Assembly: GCA_004154925.1 (NCBI GenBank)
Contig: QJNS01000066.1
Coordinates: forward strand, 266,146 to 330,145
Length of the DNA stretch: 64,000 nt
Origin: Monosporascus cannonballus
Taxonomy: Eukaryota > Ascomycota > Sordariomycetes > Xylariales
Direction: 5' to 3'
A program made the translations under genes and the position numbers. Under the pieces are notes generated by a model that was given only the letters and a program-made list of their open reading frames with translations, was not told the DNA's origin and made no database searches. This document shows, one piece after another, positions 48,986 through 60,381 of this stretch. Position 1 is the stretch's first letter, and each line of letters starts with the position of its first letter.

Positions 48986-50712
48986 ATGATAGCGATGCCG
49001 CAGAGAGCGTGGACCGTACCGGGACGCCGGTGGGCGCTGCTACTTGTCAGCGCCGCGTCTTGGCTAGGGACCGTGGTGTATGCCCAAGCGCCCCCTGCCC
49101 CGTACCTGCGGACGCCGTCCCCGCGGCAGCTCGAATGGCACGGGCTGGAGTACTACGCATTCGTGCACTTCGGGCCCAACACCTTCACGGGCGAGGAGTG
49201 GGGCTATAGCCAGAGCACGCCGGACGTGTTCGACCCAACGGCACTGGACACGGACCAGTGGGCCCGGACGTTCGCGGACGCGGGCATGGCCGGCATGATC
49301 CTCACGGCGAAGCACCACGACGGCATGGCGCTGTGGCACACGAACATGACAACCTACAAAATCGGTAGTGGGAGCTGGGCGCGGGACCGCGCCGCCCGCG
49401 GCCTCGACGCCGACGTCGTGCGCATGGCGGCAACGTCAGCGCGCGCACACGGCCTCCGCTTCGGCGTCTACCTGTCGCCGTGGGATATGCACCGCGACGC
49501 CGCCGTGCCGAAGCCGCACCTCGTTGGAACACCATACGACGAGCCGCAGGTCTTCGGCGATGATAGCCCCGGCGACTACAACGGCCTCTATGCGCGCCAG
49601 CTGGCGGAACTCGCGACGATGCGGCTTGGCGACGGCTCCAAGGTCGAGCTGTTCGAGGTGTGGCTCGACGGTGCGAGCGGTTCCGACACGGTGCAGACGT
49701 TCGACTGGGCGGTGTTCCGCGACGTCAGTAAGCGATTTCTGGAGTCTCTTCTCATCCGTCCATTTCCTAGTTCTAGGCATAATACCCCCCGGAGTTTCAT
49801 ATTTATAAAATATAGCTCCGGGAGCATGTCTCATAATGCCCGGTTACTCTGGCGGATAACTAAACTGAACAATTACTGACTCCGGATGCGGCAGTCCGTC
49901 AGCATCAGCCGCGAGCAGTGATGTGGGGTCACCAGGGCGTTGACGCGCGCTGGGTCGGCAACGAGGACGGCGTCACGGCGGCCACGAACTGGCACACCAT
50001 CAGCCGGACGCAGGACGACGCGCGCTACACCGGCGACGAGCTGCAGACGGGGGTGCGCGGCGGCGCGTACTGGACGCCGGCGGAGGCAGACGCTCGTCTG
50101 CGGGACAGCTGGTTCTACCACGCCGGTGAGAAGCCCAAGACGGCGAATGCCCTCATGGACATGTATCTGCGCTCTGTAGGCCGCGGCGTGAACCTCCTCC
50201 TCGACGTCCCGCCCGACACGACCGGGCAGATCTCCGGGGACGACGTCGAAGTGCTGATGCAGTTCAAGGGGCGGCGCGACGCGTTTCTAAACCGAGGCCT
50301 GCTCGGTTCGGGCCTCGCGGCGAATGCGAGCGGGGTACGCGACGGGGACCACACGCTCTACGGACCTGCGCACGTGTTGGACGGGAACAGCGATACATAC
50401 TGGGCGCTGGACGACGGGGAGACTACCGGCTGGTTGGAGGTCGACCTAGGTGGTCTTCACACCGTCGACGCCTTCATTACCCAAGAACATATCGCCCCCG
50501 GCCAGCGCATCGGCGGGTACGCGATAGACGCGGTTGTGGATGGTGCGTTCAAGACGCTGGTTACGGGCACGTCGCTCGGGTACAAGCGTATCGACAGGTT
50601 GAGCACGCCTGTCGAGACGAGCCGGGTACGCCTCCGCGTCACGCAGTCTGATGCGACGCCCGTGATCAACAGCTTTCAGGCGCTCGGGGCGCGGAAGACA
50701 TCATCCACATGA
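48986..50712 (+). CDS. Secreted alpha-L-fucosidase, GH29, with discoidin-like C-terminus (two exons)
   Basis: Exons 48986-49727 and 49895-50712 with a 167 bp intron (GTAAGC..GCAG) give 519 aa; the joined frame reads FRDVIRQHQPRAVMWGHQG. An N-terminal signal peptide is clear (basic start, hydrophobic 17-31, cut near YAQA). The GH29 barrel shows HFGPNTFTGEEWG (61-73), AKHHDG (108-113) and EVWLDGA (224-230), where Asp228 is the expected nucleophile. About residues 370-519 resemble an F5/8 type C (discoidin) carbohydrate-binding domain (LDGNSDTYWALDD, WLEVDLGG). It should hydrolyse terminal alpha-linked fucose outside the cell. The gene is unusually GC-rich in third positions compared with its neighbours, and sits at the edge of the RIPed desert. 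An alternative start is Met4. Confidence 0.9.
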
Positions 50713-51520
50713 TGAAATATGGGACTGGGATTGCCAGAGCAATGGCCTTCAACCCCCGACTACCGACTTAGGTAGTACCTAGTTTGTGCGGTAACTCAGA
50801 ACCTTCATACTTAGGCCATTACTCGTATTTGTAAATACCCGGAATGGGATGGAGTTAACTTAGGCGACCTTATCTTGCCCATTGCCGGCTTTGAGGGGGA
50901 AAGACAGCTTACATACGGATTTACTGATGTTGTATGGGAATGGTACCCGACACATTTCAAGTGCATTCCAGCTGCCAGGTAGCTGGCATAGCAGAACTGT
51001 AGGTAGACGTGGTGGCTGTCTTGCCCCTGATTCTCAATGCTTATCTGTTTGCCAAGATTTGAAAAGCTGGGGGGACCAATCAACTGGCCCCCATGGCGGG
51101 GGATTTTATTAAGCGTGTACTCGTGTCACGGCTCATCACCGTAATACTGCATAGAGCCGCGGTATCCGGTACGCGCGTACAGCAGCGCCAGTGTACATAC
51201 ATGTATATATGTATATGATGACCCCATTTATCTAGGTTCCAGTCTGACATCACCCCAAAAAGGCGAACCTTAACCGACACTCGTGTTCTACTCTACCTAC
51301 CTACCTCCCCTTTCGCAAATAACCTGAGCTTCCAACTTACCCACTTCCCATCTACCATCATATGTTCCCGGCAACCGCCCACTTTTTGGTTATAGACTCA
51401 ATTGAAACAGCCATATTTGCTAATGGGCTCTCACTTACCTCGTACTGGTCCGGCCATTCAATAAGGCTAGTATCTATTCCATCCCCCCCCCCATCTCAGT
51501 AGACATACAACTCGGCCTTC
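50713..51520. other. Intergenic region before the CorA gene
   Basis: No gene recognised. The last 250 bp before 51521 are rich in C and CT runs (CTACCTACCTACCTCCCC near 51295, a run of C near 51482), consistent with a fungal promoter or leader. Confidence 0.45.
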
Positions 51521-53950
51521 ATGGCGAGCAAGCCATTCCCCCCCTTGGATCCCGGCTCGTCCCGCGACCCAACTCCATCGACCCCCTCACAGCAACGACC
51601 AGTTAGTCATGCGTCCAAGAAGAAGAAACACAAAGGCGGGCGGAAGAACAAGCGCCAGAGACGGAAGTCATTTGCTCTTCCTGTCCCAGGGGAGGCTGAT
51701 CGCCCGGATTCATCACGCGACAGGGACGGCTTCTATCTTAATGCCAACACGAGCGATACCAGCCTCGACAGCGAGGCTTTACTAGACCACAGGGATCAGT
51801 ACTCCTCGCGCCCAAGACGGTCTTCCACACAGATTTACTCATCGACGCCCTCGCTCCCACAACCTGCCATAAATCGCCTGCGCACAGTCCTGTCCCAAGA
51901 CGACCATGATGGCGAGGATTATCATGAAACATCCCCCCTGTTGTCGGGCTCCGCCAGGCTTGATCGCGACTCTGGAGTGAACTATGGCGGTTCGAGTGAC
52001 GGGAAGTCGAAGTCCAGCAGGCGTGCCCGACGAAATTCGAGCCGGTCAAGCAGGAGACGCCACCCGCCGACGCCGTCTCAGAGCTACAATGTCAACTACC
52101 CCCCTTCGATACCGGGTACGCCCCCGCTACGTCCTTCTGACAGAGTAGAGGTAGGCTTCGGTGACGTTATGTGCGACGATTATGCGCAGCCGTCTCGTGC
52201 TAACAGCATGACCGAGGTGGAAAACGATCCCTTGCTGGAGCAATCCTCCCTCGGGAGAAGGCATACAGTTGCCATGAAGGCCGAGGAGGATGTCTGTTTT
52301 CCACAGGAGGGAATGTCGGATATTGGTGATGACGAACTCCACCAGACCCAAGATAGCCGGCGGCGTAGGCATCGGCGGAAGAAATGGCCTGACTTATCCG
52401 TTCTTGAAGAGTGGTACAGGCTTGAGAAGGAGGGCCATGGCGGGGGCCGAACCAAGAAGATCACGGAACCTCAACTCGTAAATGGGAGACTGCGTCCAGT
52501 GCACAAGGGATGGTATTCGACGGAGGAGGATGCCCCTTACCGCTTCACCTACTTCAATGAAGAGTTCCAGAGCACCATTCACAGTCAGACCATCTCGGAG
52601 CTTGTCCAACCAGATGCCGGTTTTAAAGAGCTGTTCATTCCCGACCCTCCTTTGTTATCCGACTCGTCCGATGACGAGGATGAAGAGCCAACTACCCAAG
52701 TCTCAGGCTCGGTCAGAGGTGGTGGAAACCACTCTAGGGCTGCGACACGCCAGCCTTCTCTCTCTAATAACGAGCACGCAGCGCAAGGCCCGGACCCCAC
52801 ACTCTATCCCAAACATCTTCCCCCGGGGGCTGCAGCTTCTACCCAGGGAAACTCGACCGAGGCAACGCCAGCGCGTTCCAAGTCTCCGACGGATTTGAAA
52901 TCGCCTCCTCCCGAGAAGCCGAAGGAGCCACGGTATGGCGAGCGTCCTGTGTGGTGGCTGGATGTGCTCAGTCCGACGGAGCGGGAGATGAAATACCTCT
53001 CCAGGGCGTTCGGAATTCATCCCCTGACGGCCGAGGATATTCTGCTCCAAGAACAACGCGAGAAGGTCGAATTGTTCCGCCATTACTACTTTGTTAACTA
53101 TCGGTCCTTCGACCAGGACGAGAATTCAGAGAACTATCTGGAGCCCGTCAACATGTACGTCGTGGTCTTCCGGGAGGGTGTCATCTCCTTCCATTTCAGC
53201 CAGACGCCGCATCCCGCCAACGTGCGCCGAAGGATCCGCCAGCTGAAGGACTTCATGATGCTCAGCGCCGACTGGATTGGCTACGCCATCATCGACGATA
53301 TCACGGACGTCTACGTGCCACTCATTCAGAAGATCGAGGACGAGGTCGACGACATCGACGACGCGATCCTGCAGCTTCATTCCTCGTCGGCCCCGAGCTT
53401 GGTGGGGAACGAGAAAGGCGACAGCGACAACGAGAAGAACGCCTCGGCCATGGAGGGCGACTCGGGCGGGGACATGCTGCGCCGCGTGGGCGACTGCCGC
53501 AAGAAGGTGATGCGGCTGTACCGGCTGCTGGGCAACAAGGCGGATGTGATCAAGGGGTTCGCGAAGCGGTGCAACGAGCACTGGGAGGTGGCGCCCCGCT
53601 CAGAGATCGGGCTGTACCTGGGCGACATCCAGGACCACATCGTGACCATGACGGCGAACCTCAGCCATTACGAGGTGATCCTCGCGCGCTGCCACCAGAA
53701 CTACATCGCTCAGATCAACATCCGCATGAACGAGCGCTCCGAGCAGACGGCCGATGGCCTCAACAAGCTCACGGTTCTCGGCACCATCGTGCTGCCCATG
53801 AACATCATCACCGGCCTCTGGGGCATGAACGTCTGGGTGCCCGGGCAGGAGTACGAGGGCGACCTCTCGTGGTTCTTCGTAATCACCGCCGCCCTCATAA
53901 TGTTTGGGGTGAGCTGCTACCTCGTCGCCAAGAGGGTCTATAGGCTGTAG
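51521..53950 (+). CDS. CorA-family magnesium transporter, Mnr2/Alr-like
   Basis: An intronless 809 aa frame. Residues 1-470 are hydrophilic and low-complexity, with a Lys/Arg-rich patch (SKKKKHKGGRKNKRQRRK) and many Ser, as in fungal vacuolar Mnr2 and plasma-membrane Alr proteins. The CorA domain follows (PVWWLDVLSPTEREMKYLS, FGIHPLTAEDIL, then a long helical stalk). It ends in two TM helices with the selectivity motif GMN at 768-770 (ITGLWGMNVWVPGQ). It forms a Mg2+ channel, presumably as an oligomer. Mnr2-type is inferred from the long basic N-terminus; location (vacuole or plasma membrane) is not decided by sequence. The frame is intact. Confidence 0.92.
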   Translation: MASKPFPPLDPGSSRDPTPSTPSQQRPVSHASKKKKHKGGRKNKRQRRKSFALPVPGEADRPDSSRDRDGFYLNANTSDTSLDSEALLDHRDQYSSRPRRSSTQIYSSTPSLPQPAINRLRTVLSQDDHDGEDYHETSPLLSGSARLDRDSGVNYGGSSDGKSKSSRRARRNSSRSSRRRHPPTPSQSYNVNYPPSIPGTPPLRPSDRVEVGFGDVMCDDYAQPSRANSMTEVENDPLLEQSSLGRRHTVAMKAEEDVCFPQEGMSDIGDDELHQTQDSRRRRHRRKKWPDLSVLEEWYRLEKEGHGGGRTKKITEPQLVNGRLRPVHKGWYSTEEDAPYRFTYFNEEFQSTIHSQTISELVQPDAGFKELFIPDPPLLSDSSDDEDEEPTTQVSGSVRGGGNHSRAATRQPSLSNNEHAAQGPDPTLYPKHLPPGAAASTQGNSTEATPARSKSPTDLKSPPPEKPKEPRYGERPVWWLDVLSPTEREMKYLSRAFGIHPLTAEDILLQEQREKVELFRHYYFVNYRSFDQDENSENYLEPVNMYVVVFREGVISFHFSQTPHPANVRRRIRQLKDFMMLSADWIGYAIIDDITDVYVPLIQKIEDEVDDIDDAILQLHSSSAPSLVGNEKGDSDNEKNASAMEGDSGGDMLRRVGDCRKKVMRLYRLLGNKADVIKGFAKRCNEHWEVAPRSEIGLYLGDIQDHIVTMTANLSHYEVILARCHQNYIAQINIRMNERSEQTADGLNKLTVLGTIVLPMNIITGLWGMNVWVPGQEYEGDLSWFFVITAALIMFGVSCYLVAKRVYRL

Positions 53951-55053
53951 GCTCTGTTTGGGGGCAGGATTCGTTCTTTGTGACGGGCGTAGAGGTGACT
54001 TTGGTTATCAAGCGTGATTCGGGGCCAAACTTCCCATGGAGCAGCTTGGAGCAAAAGTCCCGACCCTTCAACAGTTCGTCTTGGATATTTGTATATATTG
54101 GATGTGTAGTCTTTGCCGATACCGGACGTATTATCTAATTCATCCGTTATAGCAGTCTGTACCTATCAAGCACTTCCCCCAGTAACAGGCCGGATGGATA
54201 ACCAGGCATTGGAACGCAGGGATCCAAAATCAACTTGGATTTGGCTTGGGATACGCATATGTAAGGGAGAAATAAGGTTCAGCAGATTTTTTTCAGATAC
54301 AAGACCGATATATTACAGTTTGGTCTGAACTTAGTTACTGGGAGAGTGGTTCGTAATGTAGAAGTTATCACGACAGAAATTGTGGTTGTGGTTTACCCGT
54401 GCCGACTTGTACACGATGATTGGATGCTGAAACGGGTCAAATGTATTAATCTGGTAGCAGCCTGCGTGATCGTCTCAACGGTTTCGCTCCGCACACCGCA
54501 TTAGACTAAAGCCTCTGCCGCAGCTACATGGAACTTCTGGGCTAAACGAATATCATCGGCTTCCCCTACGCCAATAGAGAAACAGGGCTGTGTCTGATGC
54601 GAGAGGGCCAACTGGGAGTGGGAATGCAACCAGGAAAAAAGAAAACGATGCGCCGAAACGGGACCTAAGTCTCAGTTCCCGGACAACTACTCTCGGCCAA
54701 CAGCATATGGTTGTTGCCCCACTATTCATAACACTTCGTATCCCCGGGCCCGCGGAACGACCCGTCGGCTCTGAATGGGGGCCCAGTTAGTGCTAAAGTC
54801 TGGGGCCGGGAAAGAGACAAGGTAAAGGGGGTGTTCCGCTACGATACTATATCAGTTCTCGTTCGCTGCTGTGAGCTCTTCACGTTCTGTATTTACATAT
54901 GCCGCTGGTTAGTTTCCAGCATCATGACTAGGTATATTCTTTAATTTGGCTGTCCATCAAGCCCCTGGAATAATTACTGCGCATAATTCGGCACGGCAGA
55001 TTTAACCGGTGGCCGCGAAACCGCGTCGAGGTCCCTGGTTACTTAGGTTCCTG
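53951..55053. other. Intergenic, no gene seen
   Basis: About 1.1 kb with only short frames on plus (near 54113 and 54590) lacking any domain. Ordinary composition. Confidence 0.5.
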
Positions 55054-56075
55054 TCACCATGGCAGTCTCGAGCGCCCCATCAGGGTGGCGGAGTTCTTGG
55101 CCAGTTGCCCAGTCCAATGTTGCAGGCTCTCTTCATTCTCTGCAGCCGTAAACCCTGCTTTCCAGCGGCGCCAGGCGTCGAGCGTCCGAGGCTCTCTCCC
55201 CCTCAGCAGACTGTCGTCATCTTCCGGGGAGACCGATATAGCCCGTGGAATAGTCTGTCCGCTGTACAATATCCACCGAGCCGTGGCGGAGACGTGGCAG
55301 TCCGGGGCGGCGTAGTGGGTGGGCGGCGCGGACTCGAAGCCGTCGCGCATAGTCCACGTGCAATATGTGGACAGCATCCCCCCATTGAGCGCATGCATAT
55401 GGTCGTAGAGGGCGCTCATTTTGATCCAGCGCTGCGCATGTTCGGGGTTTGAGGCCGCCTCTCGGTCTTCATCTGAGGTGGCGGCTGTTGGACGTGGTTA
55501 GTTTGGGTCGTTCGTAACCACGAAGACCGGGACAAACCTTCAAGGTTGCATGGTTGGTATATGGCTTAAAGTTTTACATATCGCGCGTAGTCTCTCCGAA
55601 AGTATTTAATTCTTGCATGAAACTAATGTCGTTAGATTCATCCCATCGACTAGCTTAGGCGGGTATATCAGGAGAAAACGAGCCGCGCAAGCCTCATCTG
55701 ACAAGCATAACAGTGGGGGATCTGTTCGGAGGTGGTGATGCACAGCTCCCAGAGTACCGTGAGCTCCTCCGACCACCCCCGCGGCTCCGAAGGGTCCGGA
55801 AGCAGTGTTATGATGGATTGGGCTGTGTCGGTTAGACTCAGGGAGCCATCCGTTCGGAGGCATTGGCGCAGTATGCCAATTATTCCGGTTTCGAAAAGCG
55901 GGTTTCTCGTAAGAGCGTCTTTGGCTAAGGGATCAGACGATATCAATGCGTTGTCAGTTCCGTCGAAGATGAAAGTCAATGCATCCATCGCAGAGGTAGT
56001 GGTGGTGTCAGATGTCGCCAATGTGACAAGAAACCGGTGGCTAGTAGTATTGACGTGGAAATCGATTTTAGTCAT
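55054..56075 (-). pseudogene. DUF3632-like gene, probably broken
   Basis: Two minus-strand segments resemble one fungal DUF3632-type protein. The first, 56075-55668 (135 codons), ends ELTVLWELCITTSEQIPH then QMRLARLVFS at an in-frame TGA. The second, about 55484-55054, contains DEDREAASNPEHAQRWIKMS, ALYDHMHALNG and WRRWKAGF. An ACTAAC branch-like site and CAACAG acceptor precede the second segment. Between them (55485-55667) the frame is interrupted by TGA (fits TGG-to-TGA) and other stops, and no clean exon chain could be built. Function of the family is unknown. It could still be a live gene with an unusual exon set. Confidence 0.5.
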
Positions 56076-56304
56076 AATAATCTCTGGAGGCCGTCAGTGG
56101 CATCACAAGCGTTACCTAAAACCCCACCTCAAGGCGTTTTCTGAGACCGCAGCAGATGTCTCTTCGCCGTCGCGCCGATTTTGTTTGCAGGAATGCAAGA
56201 TGTGTTTCCCCACCTCCTGTGAAGGTTGGTCCGAATAAGGAAAGCTTTACAACGTCAGAAAGGGCAATACTATGTTGTTGAATTAGGGCATCTCCTTGAG
56301 CCGT
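56076..56304. other. Short intergenic gap
   Basis: Lies between the DUF3632-like relic and the 3' end of the aminotransferase locus. Nothing recognised. Confidence 0.4.
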
Positions 56305-57698
56305 TTAACTGAGTTTCCACTCTCCAGCCCTTGCCCGCTCACAGAGCTCAAGAAGGATCTTCCCAGCCGCCTCAAAGTCGTCAACGGTCAGATAGATCTG
56401 CCCGCTTATCCTCGACCAGAACTGGCCTTGGTAGAACTTCGTCGGGATATACGTCTCATACTCCTTGGGAGTCTTTTCCTGTATCCACTTCGCGATCCGA
56501 CGCCCATCGTCGCCCCGCGCCCCCTCGAGCTCCCGGAGATCTAACGGCAGACGGATATTCGTAAAGCTGCAGCTCCAGGAGTCGTCCGCGGAGAGGCTCC
56601 CGAGAACATCCGTCCCTAAGATCTCGGCCAGGCGCCTTCCGCCCTCGGCCGCAATCCACTTGCAGTAGCGACGGATCTGTTCTTTGCCGCCGCAGACGTC
56701 CTCTCTGAATTTGGGGGCCGCGGAAACGCAGAGATACGGCGTGTTGTCGGTCGTTGATACCTTCTTGAACAGCCGCACGAAGTAGCCGTTCGGCTCCATC
56801 TTTGCCCGCTCTCAGGGGGTTTCGTAGCCCCAGGACGTAAGATATGTCGTGTGGATGAGGCGTTGATTCCGCAATGGAACGTGCAGGACCGCACAACCCC
56901 GAGGGCCCATAAGCCACCTGATTTATTAGGTCAAGGGGCGTATCCGAGGGGGGGGGGGGGAGAGGCACTAACTTATAGCAATTACTAATGAAGAAGTCCG
57001 GCGAGACACGTCCGAGATGTGTGATGTCAATGTGACCCACTCCATGCGCGCCATCAATGAAGCTGATGACCCCCGAGCTCCCTGCAAGTGTCCACGAGTG
57101 CTTCCCATGGAAACCTCATGCCCGGAAATGTCAGAACCGTATCGAACATGGCCAACTTGGCATTCTTTCCCTGCGCCCTGACCGCTGTTACGGCCTCGCG
57201 AAATAAACGGACGATTTCATCATCGCTGATAGGATACGCGATATCAATACTTCGCGCTTTCAGGGGAGTAATCTCCCCGACGGACTCGGCGGTCTTAAGA
57301 CAGGCTCCGTAGATCGTGTTGAAGTACAGCAGCACATCGCCCTCCTCGTACGCGAGATTCCTCAGAACGGTGTTCACGCCCGTCGTCGCGTTCGGGACGA
57401 AGACCACCTCTTGAGTCTGAACCCCGAGCAAGGGTGCGATCGCTGCGCGAGCCTCATCCAGGAGCTTGGGGTAGGTGTAGCGGAGGAAGGTATCGGGCCG
57501 TGCCTCTGTTTGCAGCTGCAGGGCTCTTTGGTACTCTAGGACTCGATCCGGACAAGTTCCGAATGAGCCGTGGTTTAGAGGCAGGTATCCATCCGCGAAG
57601 TTGAAGTGATCCTTAAGCATTCGACTCCCAAAAGAAGGGAATAATGATTCTTCCATGCCGGCCACCATTAAATTTTCTGGCCTTGACCCAACAGGCAT
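56305..57698 (-). pseudogene. Class V aminotransferase, isopenicillin N epimerase-like, frameshifted
   Basis: Minus strand. 57698-57070 encodes PLNHGSFGTCP, the substrate/PLP region PNATTGVNTVLRNL and LAMFDTVLTFPG. The frame then shifts by one at a run of five G (57070-57074 on plus as C) and continues as FIDGAHGVGHIDITHLG and SNCYK, the expected PLP-lysine site. A 55 bp intron (56918-56972) with a 13-base homopolymer follows, then WLMGPRGCAVLHVP. A second break occurs at a run of five C next to TGA (56812-56819). Thereafter MEPNGYFVRLFKKV to the stop at 56305 is open. The family uses PLP for epimerase or desulfurase-type chemistry; the substrate is unknown. As written the gene cannot make a full protein; assembly errors in homopolymers remain possible. 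Confidence 0.7.
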
Positions 57699-58075
57699 GC
57701 TCGGGTAATCCCAACCGTGATGGCCAGGATAAAGGTGTAAAAGTATAACCCTTACAGACGGATGTAAGTTGCCAGACGAATATGCTGGGCGACTACATGT
57801 CCGAGCGTGGACTTTCCACGCCTCCTAAGTGCAGCACCACCCAGCCTACCTATTGTTGGATTGAGCCTGCCTAAACCGGGCGGCTGGTATGACCGTGACA
57901 AGCCGATGCGGGCCAATGATTTCAATGCGGGCACGCTCTGCGACCAACCTGCATACTGCCAAACTCCTTGGCTGGATAGTGTTCATCGGTACTCCAAAAA
58001 TGCTCGATCTTTGGGGGGACTCCCAGGCTTCACCGAGATTCAATCATTTTGCGACCATAGACACCACCGCAGATT
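57699..58075. other. Intergenic, shared upstream region
   Basis: A 377 bp region between the start of the aminotransferase locus (minus) and the ankyrin gene (plus), so it probably holds both promoters. No defined element seen. Confidence 0.45.
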
Positions 58076-60381
58076 ATGGACCCCCTCTCTGTAACGGCGA
58101 GTGCGATCACAGTCACCGGTGTCACCGTGAAGATTTGCCAGGTGCTAGCAAACATACGATCAGACTTTTCGGGCTTGCCGGGTCGCCTACATGCCTTGAA
58201 CAACGAGATCGAGGATTTTCGAGTAGTCTTGCAACATGTTCTTACCAAAGCTGAGACTAAGGAGAGACGAAACAGGAGTGCAGATCTCGATACAAGCTTG
58301 ATTAGTCTACCAGATCAGGGCTTGACGAGCCTCCTCGCTCAAAAAGACATCCTTGATGGCTTCGTCTCGGGAAGGGCGAGGAAGAGGGAATCGCTGCTTC
58401 GCAACATCTCATGGCGAGGACAACAAGGCTGCGTGACTATGCTACAAGAAGACGTCAAGCGGGTGAAATCGAGCTTAAATGTGCTCCTTGGTGTCTCTAA
58501 TTCGTATACTACTACTAAATATCGATCGAAGCCCATAGCCCACTGACCCAGTTACCATAGACAGGATATGATGCGTATCAAACTGGGCCTAGAACAACTT
58601 ACCGTTAGCAGGGAGGGGCCACAGCCGTCCATACCCTCTGATCTCTTAGAGTCGCTCTTCCATCAGCAGAATGTCGTACTCTCTCAGTTCATGGCACAAC
58701 GGTACACCCACGTTGATGACAGATTGAACCGCGTTGAGGCGCTCCTCGAAGTTCAATCAACTCGGATGCACGCTGCCCAAATCTCGCGAATCGGCCCTCT
58801 TTATGACACATCACCGCCCCCAGCTAGGATAAGACCAACGCATCCCATGAGCTACCAGTCACAAGAGCGTATCAGGACGAAAGCTGAGGCAGTCGGCTTC
58901 CAGCTGAGACAATATCGCTCCGTATGTCAATCGAACTTCCCGTGCTCATGCCACTCGTTTCAACGCACTACAAGCCCCAGTTTCATGAATCGAGTACTGG
59001 ACCAGCTCTTCCTGGGCTATACAGGATTGCCAGTCCTCAACAACGGGTGTGACACGGATCTCTGCAAGAAAAGGCAGGGTCCTAGTATCTCTGCAGAATA
59101 CTGGTTTCCACTCGGATTTTGCTGGTCTCAGATAATTCTCTTGCAACTCAATTACGAGACCAATGTTGGGCCTTCGCTTCAGCTAAGCACTCTTCGAAGA
59201 GTTGCTGACACTGCACAATGTGTCACATTTGCACTCAATGGCAACATTGAAGGGTTGAAAGCCCTCTTTAGCCAGGGATTGGCCTCGCCGCGGGACATTA
59301 GCTCTACTAGGGGCTATTCCTTGTTGCGAGTAAGTATTGATGGCCAATGGCTGCTCTTGGCCTTCCTAATCGTCAATAGCGGGCTCTATATGGGCAACAA
59401 TACGAGGCTTGCAAGTTTCTAATGGAAGCCGGAGCGGATCCGGGCTATCGGTCAGTTCTTCGACGCCACGCCTAACACTTAACAATCTTTCTCACATAGC
59501 GAGGTAGACCCATCGCTCCTAGCGATGATTGCCCCAGCGATAAATCTGTCGACATTATTCTCAGGGGTGGCCTACAACCGGAGGTGGTGGAAATCCTGAA
59601 AATCATGTCGGAGAGCAGCGATTTCATCGAGCGCCAGAACTTCAATGATTTGCATATGGTAGTACCGAAGCTTATTCCAGGAGACCTGGAAGATATCCTC
59701 AACAATGATCCTGCAGTTCATGCCAGTATTGATGCAGTGGATGCTACTGGTCGAACCGCACTCCAGTGGGCATCCGCGAGGGGCGATGAGCGAGCCGTCG
59801 TCACGCTGCTGAGCTACGGCGCCGATCCTAACAATATGGACAAGAAACTCAACACGCCTTTAACGCTTGCAGCAAACCAGAATCAGACCGTCTGCGTTCG
59901 CCTTCTTCTCGAAGCTGGCGCATTTCCCGACCCGATATTACCTAAAGGCATAAAGTTCGGGACACCACTAAACTGTGCTGCACGGAATGCGCGGGATTCC
60001 ATGTTGATGAAGACACTTTTGGACTTTGACGCAGACAAAAAGGCAAGTAGCGTCGACGGCGTGACACCGTTACTTCATGTCGCTCGAGGAAATAGTGCTA
60101 CGCTTGCGATGCTTCTTTTGGAGTACGGAGCTGACATCAATGCAACATCAACAAGCGGACAGACGCCGCTCACGGCGGCTATTCAATATAACAACCATGC
60201 TGTACTCAGGTTGCTCCTTGCCCGGTGGTTTGAGTACAACGAATGCCCACGGTTAAAGGGGCCTAACCTCTTCGAGATAGTCGCTCGGTACGCAGATACC
60301 GAGACCATCTCAATCTTAACGGCTGCGGAACATCTGAGAACTCGAACGGACGACTCTTACCTGCTATCCCATTGTAGATAG
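58076..60381 (+). CDS. Ankyrin-repeat protein with fungal N-terminal domain (four exons)
   Basis: Predicted exons are 58076-58503, 58561-59329, 59380-59450 and 59508-60381, with introns of 57, 50 and 57 bp; frames join to 713 aa. The N-terminus MDPLSVTASAITVTGVTVKI, followed by a helical region, is the NACHT/sigma-associated type of fungal N-terminal domain. A middle segment with CSCH, CDTDLC and YWFPLGF is shared by many fungal ankyrin proteins. The C-terminal half has ankyrin repeats (DATGRTALQWASARGDERAVVTLL, then NTPLTLAANQNQT and GQTPLTAAIQYNN). Repeats mediate protein contacts; the fungal N-terminal domain is linked to heterokaryon-incompatibility-type sensors by family, not by evidence here. 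Donors are GTATAC, GTAAGT and GTCAGT; the first and third junctions are the least certain. Confidence 0.75.

Noticed and set aside
53126..53943. Open frames on both strands within the 3' part of the CorA gene
   Set aside because: They lie over the conserved CorA domain and have compositions typical of shadow frames (Arg/His/Ala-rich).
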